Positions 1-10,120 of a stretch of 64,000 bases of DNA are shown here, one piece after another. Origin of the DNA: Apostichopus japonicus (Eukaryota > Echinodermata > Holothuroidea > Aspidochirotida > Stichopodidae); contig NC_092576.1 in NCBI RefSeq assembly GCF_037975245.1, forward strand, positions 19,492,111 through 19,556,110. Reading direction: 5' to 3'. A model generated the notes under the pieces. It saw only the letters and a program-made list of their open reading frames with translations, did no database searches and was not told where the DNA came from. A program made the position numbers and the translations under genes. The stretch's first letter is position 1; each line of letters begins with the position of its first letter.

Positions 1-124
1 TCACCTGACTATCCTCTGTTTGTTTCAGGTGACCTGATTTATTCAACAGCGGGGATAAGGTCATATAAAACATCAAAACACACGTACTGACAGCATGAAC
101 AGTTCCTATATCTCTAACAGATAC

Positions 125-137
125 TACGTTTTGTTAG
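125..137. repeat. Target-site duplication, left copy
   Basis: TACGTTTTGTTAG here is repeated exactly at 359-371, bracketing the U2-headed insertion. Confidence 0.75.
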
Positions 138-358
138 GGGAGAGGAAAACCCCTCCACATCGCTTCTCGGCCTTTTGGCTAAGATCATGTGTAGTATTTG
201 TTCCCTTTCGGGGGGGGGGGGGGGAATGGTGATGCACTTCCGACGATGATCACACAGTCACAGTCTCGATGCAAGGAGACTGGGGTTGAGAGCGGATCAG
301 TCGTTCGGTAGCTTGGTTTCGTGCCCAGGTTCTTTCCTAGATGACTTTTCTTAAAAAG
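138..358 (+). repeat. U2 snRNA-headed retrosequence (SINE-like), copy A
   Basis: From 159 the sequence matches the first about 45 nt of metazoan U2 snRNA with two mismatches, including stem-loop I and the branch-site recognition motif GTGTAGTA. After about 203 it leaves U2 completely: no U2 stem II, Sm site or 3' loops follow. The rest is a hairpin-rich body (a TTCCC/GGGAA stem interrupted by a G-run at 210-224, then CCCAGGTTCTTTCC) ending near AAAAAGTA. A perfect 13-bp direct repeat TACGTTTTGTTAG lies at 125-137 and 359-371, which is a target-site duplication and shows insertion by retrotransposition. About 20 nt of non-U2 sequence (138-158) precede the U2 start inside the duplication. A relative is at 13043-13216. 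It could be a U2-headed SINE family or a one-off template-switch chimera. Confidence 0.7.
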
Positions 359-371
359 TACGTTTTGTTAG
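359..371. repeat. Target-site duplication, right copy
   Basis: Exact 13-bp match to 125-137; marks the 3' junction of the U2-headed retrosequence. Confidence 0.75.
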
Positions 372-936
372 CTTTTAGTTAATGTGAAAAAAATGAAATC
401 TTTGATAATCTTCAATTTGAAACATAGAAGGAAGCACTCACAACGTCATGATGACGTCATTCATTATGCTGTGGCCGATGAATTCTCTAAGCTCGTCGAA
501 ACTAATCTTTGAAACATGCTCACCGAATGTGGTTTAGAGTAACACCTGCTATTGCATATAATTTACAGTACGTATATGAATCGTTTACCTTTGACAAAGA
601 AATGACCTCTTTGCAAGAATAACGTAGATGTAACCCATATTGAAAGTGTTTTCATTATACATTGAAAAGAAACTTGTTTTTGTGTCTCTTTCTTTTTCTT
701 TTGCTTATTTTATTAACTTTAAAGAGTTATGGACATATACGTGAATTAACAGTAAAAAAGTATTAAAAAAAAAATCATCATCACAAAATATTAGAAACGT
801 ACAAAATATTTATTCCAACCATTTTTTTTTCAATCCGGGATATCCATGGCATTGAAACGTTTGTGTACATTTTCAGAGAAATTAAAACTTAACAAGGACG
901 TATGAAACGCCGTGTTCAAATTTATTCAAAAACTAC
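372..936. other. Non-coding AT-rich flank
   Basis: I see no coding signal, only short A/T runs, between the U2-headed insertion and the GATATC array. Confidence 0.5.
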
Positions 937-1340
937 AGATATCTTCAATTTAATTCGAAATATCTACAATTAATTTCAGATATCTCGAACTAATTTAAGA
1001 TATCTGTAATTTGTTTTCAGATATCTTCAAATACATTTGAGATATCAGATATTGCATTTTCGATATCTTGAATTTTATTTAAGATATCTAAAAATTTAGG
1101 ATATCAAGAAATAAATTAAAGATATTAAGAAGGGAAAATTATCTTAGATATCTCAAATTGAATTCACGATATCCAAACTTGAATAAGAGATATCAAGAAA
1201 AGAGTTCTCGAATCCAAATTCGAAATAAATAAATACTAAATTATATTCGAGGTACCAAAATAATTAGAAATATCAATAATTCGAATTAGAGATATCCAAA
1301 AGAACTAGAGATACATCACGAATTCGAATTAGAGATATAA
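937..1340. repeat. Degenerate array of AGATATCT palindromes
   Basis: About a dozen GATATC hexamers, usually within AGATATCT, recur every 20-30 bp, separated by variable AT-rich spacers of the AATTTAATTCGA or CAAATTCGAATT type. Both the core and the spacers tend to be self-complementary, so the region reads similarly on both strands. It looks like an old, diverged minisatellite with a palindromic unit. No ORF of note crosses it. Confidence 0.7.
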
Positions 1341-1773
1341 CAATAATTCAAATTATAGAATTTGGGATGTAATAATGTGTATAGAACCGCCAGTTGTGAG
1401 GTGAACAATGTTGTATGATACCATCAAATTTGGGGTTATAACATTTTGTATTTCATACATGTAGTTCCATCGTTTCATGGGCGATTTATGGTAAATCAAA
1501 GAAGCATGATTTCGACATTTACCTTTCTTCTCTAGCAGTATAAAGATCAAGTCTGGTACCAACAGATTTTGAAATTCGTTGTAAATATCTTATTGGTTAC
1601 CTGAAAGTTCTTCCCTCAATGTCTCACGAACACCATTTTTTCTGCCGAAGAGGAAGTGACGTAGTTGATATTTTACAATGAATAGCCGGCATACTACGAC
1701 ATTGTTAATACTTCCCCTTTCCATTTCCGTTTGTTTAATAAGACTCACTAATTTGCCGCCAGCAAGATAATCC

Positions 1774-1786
1774 TAAATATATTTAA
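1774..1786 (+). promoter_or_regulatory. Possible TATA-like element upstream of the dispanin-like exon 1
   Basis: TAAATATATTTAA lies about 85-95 nt before the proposed start codon at 1870, a workable distance for a short 5' UTR. In DNA this AT-rich a TATA-like string is weak evidence, so the call rests mainly on position. Confidence 0.25.
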
Positions 1787-1869
1787 ACCACTCACTATGT
1801 AAACTAGTTCACAACGAAATTAAACATACTAACAGCAGCTTGTACTCTTTGCCTGAAAACGTTCCCGTG

Positions 1870-1876
1870 ATGTCTG
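1870..1876 (+). CDS. Dispanin-like gene, proposed coding exon 1
   Basis: ATGTCTG followed by the donor GTGAGTAAC. The single G left over joins the AT at the start of the 7472 exon to give Asp, so the protein begins Met-Ser-Asp-Pro-Asn-Pro. Only seven coding bases, so the support is phase agreement plus a good donor. Confidence 0.45.
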
Positions 1877-4800
1877 GTGAGTAACAACTTAAATTCCTTG
1901 TATGGAAATAAGTCTAAAGCTATATAATACATTGGTCAACAATATGATAAAACTGTTATTACTTGCATGCGTTGTGTTTCATTTGTTGAAAACAAGTTTG
2001 ATAAAAACAACGCAGGCAGTGAGAGGAATAGGGTTCTTCCATCATCTGAGTTGTGTAACCGCTTTGAGCATAGTCTTGTGATTCCAGATATGTAAGCTAA
2101 TATAATCAGAATCTGCATATATGAAAGACTTTTTTCATCGACATCCAAAAACGTCAAAGTTTTAGGGAACTTTAAGCTGTAATGACCATTGTTTGAAAAC
2201 TTACATTTTACTCTTTCAATCACTTGATCGCAAATGTTATATCTTTAAATGTTAATAAGCATTAAAACTAACCTGAAATTAATTTTTCAATCGAAATTTA
2301 TCGAAAACAGAAGTAGCTTTAATTAAAGCAACAAATTATAGGGGCACCCTGCACTGAGATTTTACACACCCTTCCAATTTTGATTGAGCGAACAAGCAGC
2401 AGAAGGTACCTCAACAATGTCTCTGATAAATGAGTCCTATAGGTAACCCTCACATGTACAATAAGGTACCATTTAACGCGACAGTCAGTGGGCAGTTATC
2501 GTGGCCCACCTGCACGAATAAAGAAGTTATTTCTTCTAATTTTGATTAAGCGAACAAACAACAAAAGTTATCTCAAAATGTCTCTGATAAATGAGTCCTA
2601 TTAGAAACTCTCACATTTATAGTAAGATGCCATGTAACGTAACAGCCAGCGGGCAGGTATCTTGGCCCACCTGCATAGATATAGAAGTTATTTCTTGAAA
2701 ACATTTTTTTTTTTCAACGCAAGGGTCTATAAATTACGGCAGCTCAATAGAGCCATGATAAAAAATAAAAAATAAATAAAAATCGTTTTTCTGACTTTTT
2801 TTTGTTGTCCTTCTGCTCTTTTTTTTCTCGTATTTTTCCCCCTGTTTTTCTGAGTTTTTTTGTTTGGTTCTCTGAAATTTTCCTCCCGTTTTTCCTACCC
2901 CCCCTCTCCGTTTTCCGACTTTGCCTAGCCTATACTTGCAATGTTTTTGCATTTGCGTTGTTACTAGGAAAGTCAAACGCTTCGCCTGTCTACGATCACT
3001 GTAAAAGTACTGCTGTAATGACTGCTAGCTTGTCTAGGGAGCAATTGCCTACATTTTATTGCAGGCTCGGGTATTTAAACTTTTTCGTTTTTTGTTCGTT
3101 TTTCTGATAAGGCAAGTTTGAGGCAAACTGCGTTTCAAATTTAAAATCATATATGAGTTCCATGCATTCATTTCCATTCATTTTGGTTCCATGCTGGTAA
3201 ACGGTGAGTCGATCGTCTGTAGATGTCGGCTTACTCGTTAGTCATAGCTTCATTACATCCTCTGTCCGGCACATACCAAACAAGATATTTCTACGTGACA
3301 GTAGCACATTATACATACTGCACCAACGGTACAGGGTCAAGAAAAAAAGTCTGAAAAACGAAAATAAGAGTCTGAAAATCGAAAAACAAAGTCTGAAAAA
3401 GGAAAAACAAAACTCTGAAAACGAAACAGAAAGCCAGTAAAACGAAAAAAAGAAGTCAGAAAAACAAACTTGTAACTCAGAAATACGAATTTTTAACTAA
3501 AAAAATCGACAAAAATAGTCGGAAAAAAAAACTATCATGGCCCTATTGAGCTGTCGTAATACAACATGAAGGGTCTCCACCGGAAAATTGTGAATACAAT
3601 GATGATTGTAACGCTAGTTCAGTTGACATCTTTGTTTGTAATTTTCAAAGACGGTTTTTTTTCGAAATCCACAAAATATACGTTGGAGCGAATGTTTCGG
3701 TGGTGGTACTGAATGTAGTGTTATATACTGAAGGTGAGTTGTCAACTGGTTGCCTGTTATGTAAGTCTGCACACACACACTTACAGCATACACAACAACG
3801 GTTCCGATTCGGGTTCCGATTCCTGGTATCAGTGACCACGACGGGATTGTATCTATTGTGTTAAACACCTCTGTTAAAAGGTCTAACCAGCGTCCTAGGA
3901 AGATCTACCTCTATCAGAGAGCAAATACTGAAGATTTGAAGGCGGACGCACAGAAAATAAGTGATGATTTCGCCAGTAGAGATTTATCTGTGACCGATGC
4001 AGATAATCTTTGGAATGAGCTCAAAGATAGAGTTTTGGCCTCAGAGGAGAAACATGTTCCCTCAAAAATAGTTAGGGGTAAGAAAACATCACCTTGGATA
4101 ACATCTCAAATTAAACGCCATCAAAGAAAAAAGCAAGGAGCATATAACAGAGCGGTCAAGAGTAACACTCCTGAGGAGTGGGAAAGGTTCCGCGAAATAC
4201 GTGGAATTTCAGCCAAATATCTCAAAACAACAGCAGAAGAGATCAGCAGTCAAAATCATTTTTCAACTTTCATTAGATACAGCTGTAGTACCAACAGACT
4301 GGTTGATTTCAAACATAACTCCCATTTTTAAAAAAGGGGACCGTACTGTACCATCCAACTATAGATCGGTGAACCTGACGTCTGTTGCGAGTAAAATATT
4401 CGAACACATACTGAAATCAAATGTCATGCAACACCTGGATAAACACCAAATTTTGTGCGAAAATCAACACGGCTTTCGTAGAAACCACTCATGTGAGACA
4501 CAGCTGATAAATACAACTCATGAGATAGCTTGTCTCTTAGACCAAAAACATCAGGTGGACATGATTATTAAGGATTTCGCGAAAGCGTTTGACAAGGTTC
4601 CACATCGCAGATTACTTCTCAAACTTGATCGTTATGGTATAAGGGGAAAAGCACTTAATTGGACAGAAGCATTCCTCACTCAAAGAAAACAGCGAGTAGT
4701 GATAGATGGTAAATGTTCATAATGGGTAGATGTGAAATCTAGTGTTCCTCAGGGAACAGTTACGGGACCCATGGACTTCCTAGTGTTTATTAATGACTTG

Positions 4801-7800
4801 CCTCAGAACTTAACATCTAGTGTGAAACTCTTTGCAGGTGATTGCATCGTGTTCAGAAAAGTATCCGGTCCTGAGGATGCTGGCATGTCACAAAAGGACT
4901 TAGATGTGCTCACTGCATGGCAGTCAAAGTGGCAAATGGCATTTAATGCCCAAAAGTGTTATGTTCTGAGAGTGACTCATTCAAAATCTCCCAAAAAATT
5001 CATATACACACTTAATAATACAGAGTTGGCTGAAAAGAAAGAATACCCTTACCTTGGGGTAACACTTACGTCAAATTGGTCATGGAACTCACACGTAAAT
5101 TATACTGCTGCAAAGGCAAACAGAACCCTAGGGTTTATAAAGAGAAACTTACATTCATGCTCAAAACAGGTCAAAAACTTAGCATACAAATCTTTAGTGC
5201 GACCAACAATGGAGTACTGTGGATCTGTATGGGATCCGTCAACCAAAGAACTTAAAGAGAAACTAGAATCCGTTCAAAACAGGGGTGCTCGGTTCGTAAC
5301 CGCCGATTACAGAAGGACTAGCAGTGTGTCACACATGAAACAAGAACTGAAATGGGAACCGTTGGAGGAAAGAAGAAGAGTGACTAGAGTCTGCATATTA
5401 CACCAAGCCCAATCGGGTCGCCTTGCCATACCAACGCAAACAATTCTGCGCCCGGTCGTCCGCTCTTCAAGACACGGATCTTACATTCAAATTCCCTGCA
5501 ACAAAAACTGTTTAAAATGTTCATTCATGCCAAAAAAACTAATAGACTGGAACGCCCTCCCACAACACATCAAAGAAATCGAGGACAAGAATAACTTCAA
5601 AGCGGCTGTCGCCCAACACTACAGCCAGAAACCAATCACAGCTTAAACAAGTCTGCACCACCCTACTCGTTTTACCCCTTTTAGGAGAGTTGAGTAGTAT
5701 CACTCCAGATCCAGATCCAGTGCGATGAGGACTGTGCATATGTAGCGCATGCACTTCATATTGCCGCTGTGGCAACAACGCCTGCGTTTTGCACACATGT
5801 CGTCGGCAGGCTTCTTGGAAATTAGTGGTCAGATACCATTTATACTTCTCTTTTAGTTAAAGTAGAATCCATCTAACCAGTCACTGCCGATCTTTGCGCA
5901 TAGTGTAATAATTTAAAATACTGCAGTATATATATTTAAAAACTTTAAAAGCTTGACATTGAATACTGAAAACGAATTTATTTTTTCTTATTTTAAAAGC
6001 TCTTACATCACAATGAACATTTTTGTTTGGCAACAAACCTTAAACCAATGAGAAAATTGAAAAATAAATTGCTGTCGATATTTCATGACGACCACGCCCC
6101 TTTAAGCATTATAGCAGAAAATATATGTTGTCATTGGTGAGAGTGCATGAGCACTTTATAATATTACAACAGTTACAAAAAGGTACACTCTTAATAGCAA
6201 AAGGGACACTTTTCGGCCTGGTTTTCACAAAAGAGGAGGGGTGTAGAAACGTACCCATGTGCACCTCATCGGGACTGCATCGGTTAGATGATCTGGTTGT
6301 CATTTAATTCCCCCGCCTTTCATGTCAAGGATGACTTAGTAGCCAGGAACAGATCGCTGATAATATGAAGAGTTACTAGAATACTGATAATATCATGTAA
6401 CTGAATTGTATGAATGTTAACCTCAGATACACATATGTATACTATGTGATGGTAATATACCTAGACAATGGTAGTATTTGTTGGTCAAGACCTATTTCTG
6501 TTTCATCATAACAATAATTCCATCAAACCGGCTCCGAAGTAGAACGATAAAATATACTCTCGGTTAGCAAAGTATACATACACCATATCCTTAAATATCC
6601 CAAACAAGTTACGGTACGTTCCCCTTCTTTAGAAGCTTTTACAGTGCGTGAAGAATGGACTTCCGAGCTTAAGGTGCCTTCTTACCCCAATCCTTTTCCT
6701 ACTTAGTTCTAGCATATTTTCCTTTCATAATAATTAGGTTGGAAGGAAGGCTTTACCACAACTCATCGTCCGAAAGCAACATTAATTAATTGATCAATTA
6801 ATATTGGATTCAGTGTCTACTGGTTGTTGTAGAATCACTACGTTGTCGAATGTATACCGCGGCGGTATTTAATGTAATATATAAGATATATTGTATTTTC
6901 CAAGATCCTGACAACAGTCTTGTTGCCCGGTAGAGTCGTATGCATCTCTCTTTATCCATCCAATGTCCGTCTTATTCTCCGTTACGGTGCCTTATCCATC
7001 CCCTTGTCCCTCCCCCACTCACCGTTACGGTTCCTCATTCCTCCTCTAGTCCCTCCCCCATCCTCCTTTACGGTTCCGTATCCATCCCCTTGTCCCTCCC
7101 CTGTCCTCCGCTATGGTTCCTTATGCATCCCATTTTCCCTCCTCCATTCTCCGTTACGGTTCCTCATTCCTCGCCTTGTCCCCCTCCATTCTCCGTTACG
7201 GTTCCTTATCCACCCCTTCTCCCTTCCATTTCCCGTTACGGATCCTTATCCATACCCTTGTCCCTCCCCTGTCCTCCGTAACGGTTCTTTATCTATCCCC
7301 TTGACCTTCCCCCATTCTCCGTTACAATTCTTTATCCATCCCCTTGCCTGACAGATACTTCCCCCCCCCCCACACCCAACCTCCATTTGTATTAACGATT
7401 ACACTGGACAATTTATATCTCGTTCAATCTCCGCCAGTTTAAACATTAGTAGCTTTTCTTGTTATTTTCAGATCCAAATCCTCAGCAAGGCAAGTCAGGG
7501 GTAAGTATGTGACATGCATGTGTTAGTAGAAAGTAGGTGTTAAGAGGAAGTTGTAGACAATTGGACGATATTGCATTTAAAGAGAGCAAAACAACCCCAA
7601 ACAAATCATATTTAAATACGCATTCAAGGAGTTTTGTGTGATTCAGCTGTGATTCAGGAAGTCGGATGTTTGACAAAGCAATTATACATTAACAATAATA
7701 ATAAATAACTTAAAACGACCTGGTGAGTTTACGTACATACACATCCACGAAGGTTTCTTTATTAAAGTTGATGTAATAGATGAAACAAATTAATTGTATT

Positions 7801-8985
7801 ACTCAGCATGGCAGGGCAGGGGTTAGTATGTGACATGCATGTGTGAGTAGATATTAGGTGTTAATAGGAAGTTGTAGACAATTGAACGATATTGAATTTA
7901 AAGAGAGCAAGAAAAAAACCCAAAACAATCATATTTAAATGTGCATCCAAGAAGTTTTGTGTGATTCAGCTGTGATTCATTTTTTCATTTCTTTATTCCA
8001 GTATAAGTTTACAGAGAAATTTATAAATAGGATAAAAATATAACAATAAGACAAAACATCAAAATACAGGTTAAGACATATAAAAGCTTATGAGACTAAG
8101 TTAATAGTGAAAACATAAAAAGCGTTACAAAAGTTATCAAAATTATCAAGAAGCTTCAACAAAGAATCTGAGAAGCTGTCTTTACCAGTTTACAAAAAGG
8201 GGCTGTTCTATAAATAAAACGATTTCTTAAAGAGTAAAAGTTCTAAAACATTAGGAAGTCGGATATTTAACAAAGCTATTATACATTAATAATAATAATA
8301 AATAACATAAAACGACCTGGTGAGTTGATGTACATACACATCGACGAAGGTTTATTTATTAAAGCTGATGTAAGAGATGAAAAAGATCAATTGTATCACT
8401 TAACTGTACAGTTGTAGTAGTAAGACAAAACAGTAAAACCAAACGACCTGATGATTTTATAATTGAACCAAGGGTTGGGGTTGGATGTGTGAAAGTTAGG
8501 GAGTGGGGGGGGGGGGGATTTTCCCCTTTGAGAAATTGTTGGATTTTATAAAGCTTGCATTTGTAATAAATTCTGTCTGTTAGGCTACACAATGAATATG
8601 ACTGTTAAACATTCACGATAATCACGTTGTATAATGATCATGCATGCATGTGTTACAATTACAAACGTTACATTACAAACGTTCTTATCTTTGCTCAATG
8701 TTAACAATGTTTCAACATGAAGCTTACATCAGAGTGTATCTCACCTCAATGTTTGAAATTAAATCAGTATCGCGGTAAGTTTACATACATTATATCACAA
8801 TAAATGACAAAACTGTGTCTCTTAACCAATGATAAATTATGTATTTTCTCTAGGTGATTCCAACCACGGTAACTATCCCTCGTGATGCTCAAGTTGAGCC
8901 TAATAATTACATGGCTCTGGCTATTTTTGTAACGATATGCTGTTTCCTTCCCACTGGTATCGCAGCGATTGTGTTTTCTAGCAGA
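1870..8985 (+). CDS. CD225/dispanin family small membrane protein (partial gene model, 3' end unresolved)
   Basis: Three exons join in phase: 1870-1876 (ATG TCT G), 7472-7500 and 8854-8985. The product starts MSDPNPQQGKSG, then VIPTTVTIPRDA, then a hydrophobic segment with CCFLPTGIAAIVFSSR. A short proline-rich N-terminus followed by a first membrane helix with a double Cys, LP/PTG and a basic end is the CD225 (dispanin/IFITM/PRRT) pattern: small membrane proteins with a re-entrant helix and, normally, a second helix. Seen: canonical GTGAGT and GTAAGT donors, CAG/TAG acceptors and consistent phases. Known: the family needs a second hydrophobic segment, which I did not find. A weak candidate for the next exon is at 14276-14344. 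Intron 1 (5.6 kb) carries a foldback element, a LINE fragment and a minisatellite. Family call fairly confident; exon 1 is an inference from phase and position. Confidence 0.6.
2374..2697. repeat. Two tandem copies of a 162-bp unit
   Basis: 2374-2535 and 2536-2697 align along their whole length. Shared blocks include CTCTGATAAATGAGTCCTAT, TGGCCCACCTGCA and AGAAGTTATTTCTT. Divergence is moderate, so the duplication is not recent. It lies in intron 1 of the dispanin-like gene. Confidence 0.75.
2733..3560. mobile_element. Foldback-type element with 28-bp terminal inverted repeats
   Basis: The ends 2733-2760 and 3533-3560 are inverted copies with 26 of 28 positions matching, starting ATTACGRCAGCTCAATAG. 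Inside, the left arm is T-rich with repeated CTGA(C/G)TTTTT blocks. The right arm (about 3345-3530) is its A-rich complement, a tandem series of GTCTGAAAAACGAAAA-like units of 16-20 bp. Long inverted arms of short tandem units are the hallmark of foldback transposons; no transposase is present. I could not define a target duplication. Confidence 0.6.
3858..4331 (+). pseudogene. LINE ORF2, endonuclease end and linker (broken)
   Basis: The frame opens upstream of 3858 with the endonuclease SDHD motif and runs through a basic linker (SPWITSQIKRHQRKKQGAYN) typical of LINE ORF2. Near 4200 the linker joins abruptly to GISAKYLKTTAEE, normally the start of the RT domain (preceded by GPDG), so the segment between is deleted. 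At about 4245-4260 the reading frame shifts into that of the next segment. Confidence 0.8.
4201..4722 (+). pseudogene. LINE reverse transcriptase, N-terminal half (ends in nonsense codon)
   Basis: Contains NITPIFKKGDR, NYRSVNLTS, QHGFRRNHSCETQL and KDFAKAFDKVPH, the conserved RT blocks up to the first catalytic Asp region. A TAA at 4720-4722 interrupts the frame, which continues unchanged beyond it from 4723, so this is a point nonsense mutation, not an end of domain. Confidence 0.85.
4732..5646 (+). pseudogene. LINE reverse transcriptase, C-terminal half (FADD changed to FAGD)
   Basis: Same frame as the preceding segment. It has SSVPQGTVTGP and FINDLP, then FAGD where active elements have FADD: the second catalytic aspartate pair is lost. 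The thumb follows (YLGVTLTSNWSWNSHV, EYCGSVWDPSTKELKEKLE, RGARFVTADYRRTSSV) with the usual C-terminal KLIDWNALPQHI motif. It ends at TAA 5644-5646, followed by a short 3' flank. Confidence 0.88.
5701..6940. other. Intronic sequence without recognised features
   Basis: AT-rich with short ORFs only. The opposed ORFs around 6109-6307 overlap each other and show no domain. Nothing I would call. Confidence 0.4.
6944..7350. repeat. Minisatellite, about 43-bp unit, 9-10 copies
   Basis: CCGTTACGGTTCCTTATCCA followed by a pyrimidine-rich tail recurs with GTTACGG-like cores at about 6981, 7024, 7067, 7110, 7153, 7195, 7235, 7278 and 7321 (spacing 40-43). Copies are diverged. The strand is strikingly C/T-rich. 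It ends about 120 bp before exon 2 of the dispanin-like gene. Confidence 0.85.
7472..7500 (+). CDS. Dispanin-like gene, exon 2
   Basis: Acceptor TTGTTATTTTCAG ends at 7471 and donor GTAAGT starts at 7501. The 29-nt exon encodes (D)PNPQQGKSG in the phase required by both neighbours. A proline/glutamine-rich N-terminal stretch is usual for this family. The 3' part of the exon and its donor are included in the tandem duplication that follows. Confidence 0.55.
7481..8400. repeat. Tandem duplication of a 321-bp intron/exon-edge segment
   Basis: 7481-7801 and 7802-8400 are two copies, sharing for example GTGACATGCATGTG, AGGAAGTTGTAGACAATTG and AAAACGACCTGGTGAG. Copy 2 is longer because of a 274-bp insertion at about 7980-8253. 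The unit starts within exon 2, so copy 2 carries a decayed version of the exon end with a GTTAGT donor. Confidence 0.85.
7980..8253 (-). mobile_element. LINE 3'-end insertion inside the second duplicate
   Basis: Absent from copy 1 of the duplication, so its limits are clear. Read on the minus strand it is 5'-truncated AT-rich sequence ending GGAATAAAGAAATGAAAAAA, the usual tail of CR1-like LINEs in this window (compare 35032 and 45350). No intact coding left. Confidence 0.65.
8854..8985 (+). CDS. Dispanin-like gene, exon 3 (CD225 first helix)
   Basis: Acceptor TTTTCTCTAG ends at 8853 and donor GTAAGT starts at 8986; 44 codons. Encodes VIPTTVTIPRDAQ, then the hydrophobic stretch NYMALAIFVTICC and FLPTGIAAIVFSSR. 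The double cysteine in the helix and the GIAAIVFSSR end match the CD225 family. The second hydrophobic segment expected downstream is missing from this exon. Confidence 0.75.
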
Positions 8986-10015
8986 GTAAGTGATTTATCC
9001 GTTTTCATCCTTATACTCTACGAAATGAATAACGCCTGTCAAGAAATTTACTTATCTATTGCAAAAATCCTGCAGTATAAGGTTGCGACTAGAGGACATG
9101 CACGAGTTCTTTACGGTATTTTGTAGTATACTTTTGTTCTGTTAAGAGCTACTTATAGCTTTAAAGTATAATCTTAGCATACATCAGAACGCAATACTCG
9201 ACATCTAGAGTGGTGTTAGGGAGGAGAGGGAGGGGATGGGCAGCAATATATTCCCCTGCCCTCATCTTTAAAATTGTTTTATAAGATCCTCCGTCTCTGC
9301 TCCATCTGTAGTTTATATGCAATATGTAGACGGTATATTGCGAAAAAGAGCAAAAGTCTTGTAGGTAAAATTAAAATTATGAAAAAAAAATCTGAAAGTC
9401 ACCATCCTTTTGCAAGGCTGCGGTAACCTTACCTTCTGTCGTGAGCAAATTTCCTCCCAAAGAGAAAAGAAATAAGAAACATTGATATAAATTTATTTGG
9501 TATTTCATGGTTGAGTTAATCTCGTGATCACTGCGACAGTTGCTCACTGTCTTGTAGACTCAAAAGTTCATCTTGTGTTGAACATCCGCATTCCAGGCTG
9601 GTCGAAGCCAAAATACCATATCAGTACCATAAAGACATATTCTTGATATCGTGGATCACTTTGGATACCGAAGGCCAAGTACCATAACCACAAATAATAA
9701 ACGCTAGTTAGAAATATGTTTGTTTTTGAGTTGTTAACAAAGGACCTCTCTCGTCTCAGTGTTGAAACTGTAATGTACACAAATCAATGATATCTATCTA
9801 ATCTGTATTAAGTACTTTGAAAGAGTCTTTCTTGAGTATATAATAATAAAAAAAACAGGTTGTTAACAATCCACATATCCACTAACTGACTTATATGTCA
9901 TACGTTAGTTACAAACTCTTCCAGCTTAAATCTCTTCCTTGTTGACTTTTTATGTACCATTGTGTCTAGTAAAACGAACTAAGAAAAGGTCAACGATGTT
10001 AGCAATTATTGGCAA
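8986..10015. other. Intronic or intergenic sequence, no call
   Basis: AT-rich. A 70-codon minus-strand ORF at 9568-9780 has no recognisable domain and I regard it as chance. Confidence 0.4.
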
Positions 10016-10120
10016 GGTACAAGGGTGATCGGTGTCGGCATGGTACACGGGTGATTGGTGTTGGTATGGTACAAAGGGTGATTGGTATTGACGTGGTACA
10101 GAGGGTGATTGGTCTAGCTT
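10016..10120. repeat. Four tandem copies of a 26-27 bp unit
   Basis: GGTACANAGGGTGATTGGTG is repeated at about 10016, 10042, 10068 and 10095 with few changes. Confidence 0.8.

Larger units (their letters stand above)
3800..5700 (+). mobile_element. Non-LTR retrotransposon (LINE) fragment, inactive
   Basis: A Jockey/CR1-superfamily-like ORF2 remnant lacking ORF1 and most of the endonuclease. It starts in the endonuclease C-terminus (PGISDHDGIV around 3820-3850, the conserved SDH motif), continues through the basic linker and then the reverse transcriptase to 5646. It sits in intron 1 of the dispanin-like gene, same strand. An internal deletion, a frameshift, a nonsense codon and a changed catalytic residue show it is dead. 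Confidence 0.85.

Noticed and set aside
159-360. Functional U2 snRNA gene
   Set aside because: Only the first about 45 nt are U2; stem II, the Sm site and the 3' domain are missing, and a target duplication shows retroposition.
2734-3107. Opposed ORFs around 2734-3107
   Set aside because: They lie in the low-complexity arms of the foldback element.
9568-9780. Trp/Tyr-rich 70-codon minus-strand ORF
   Set aside because: No domain, no splice context, no promoter signal.
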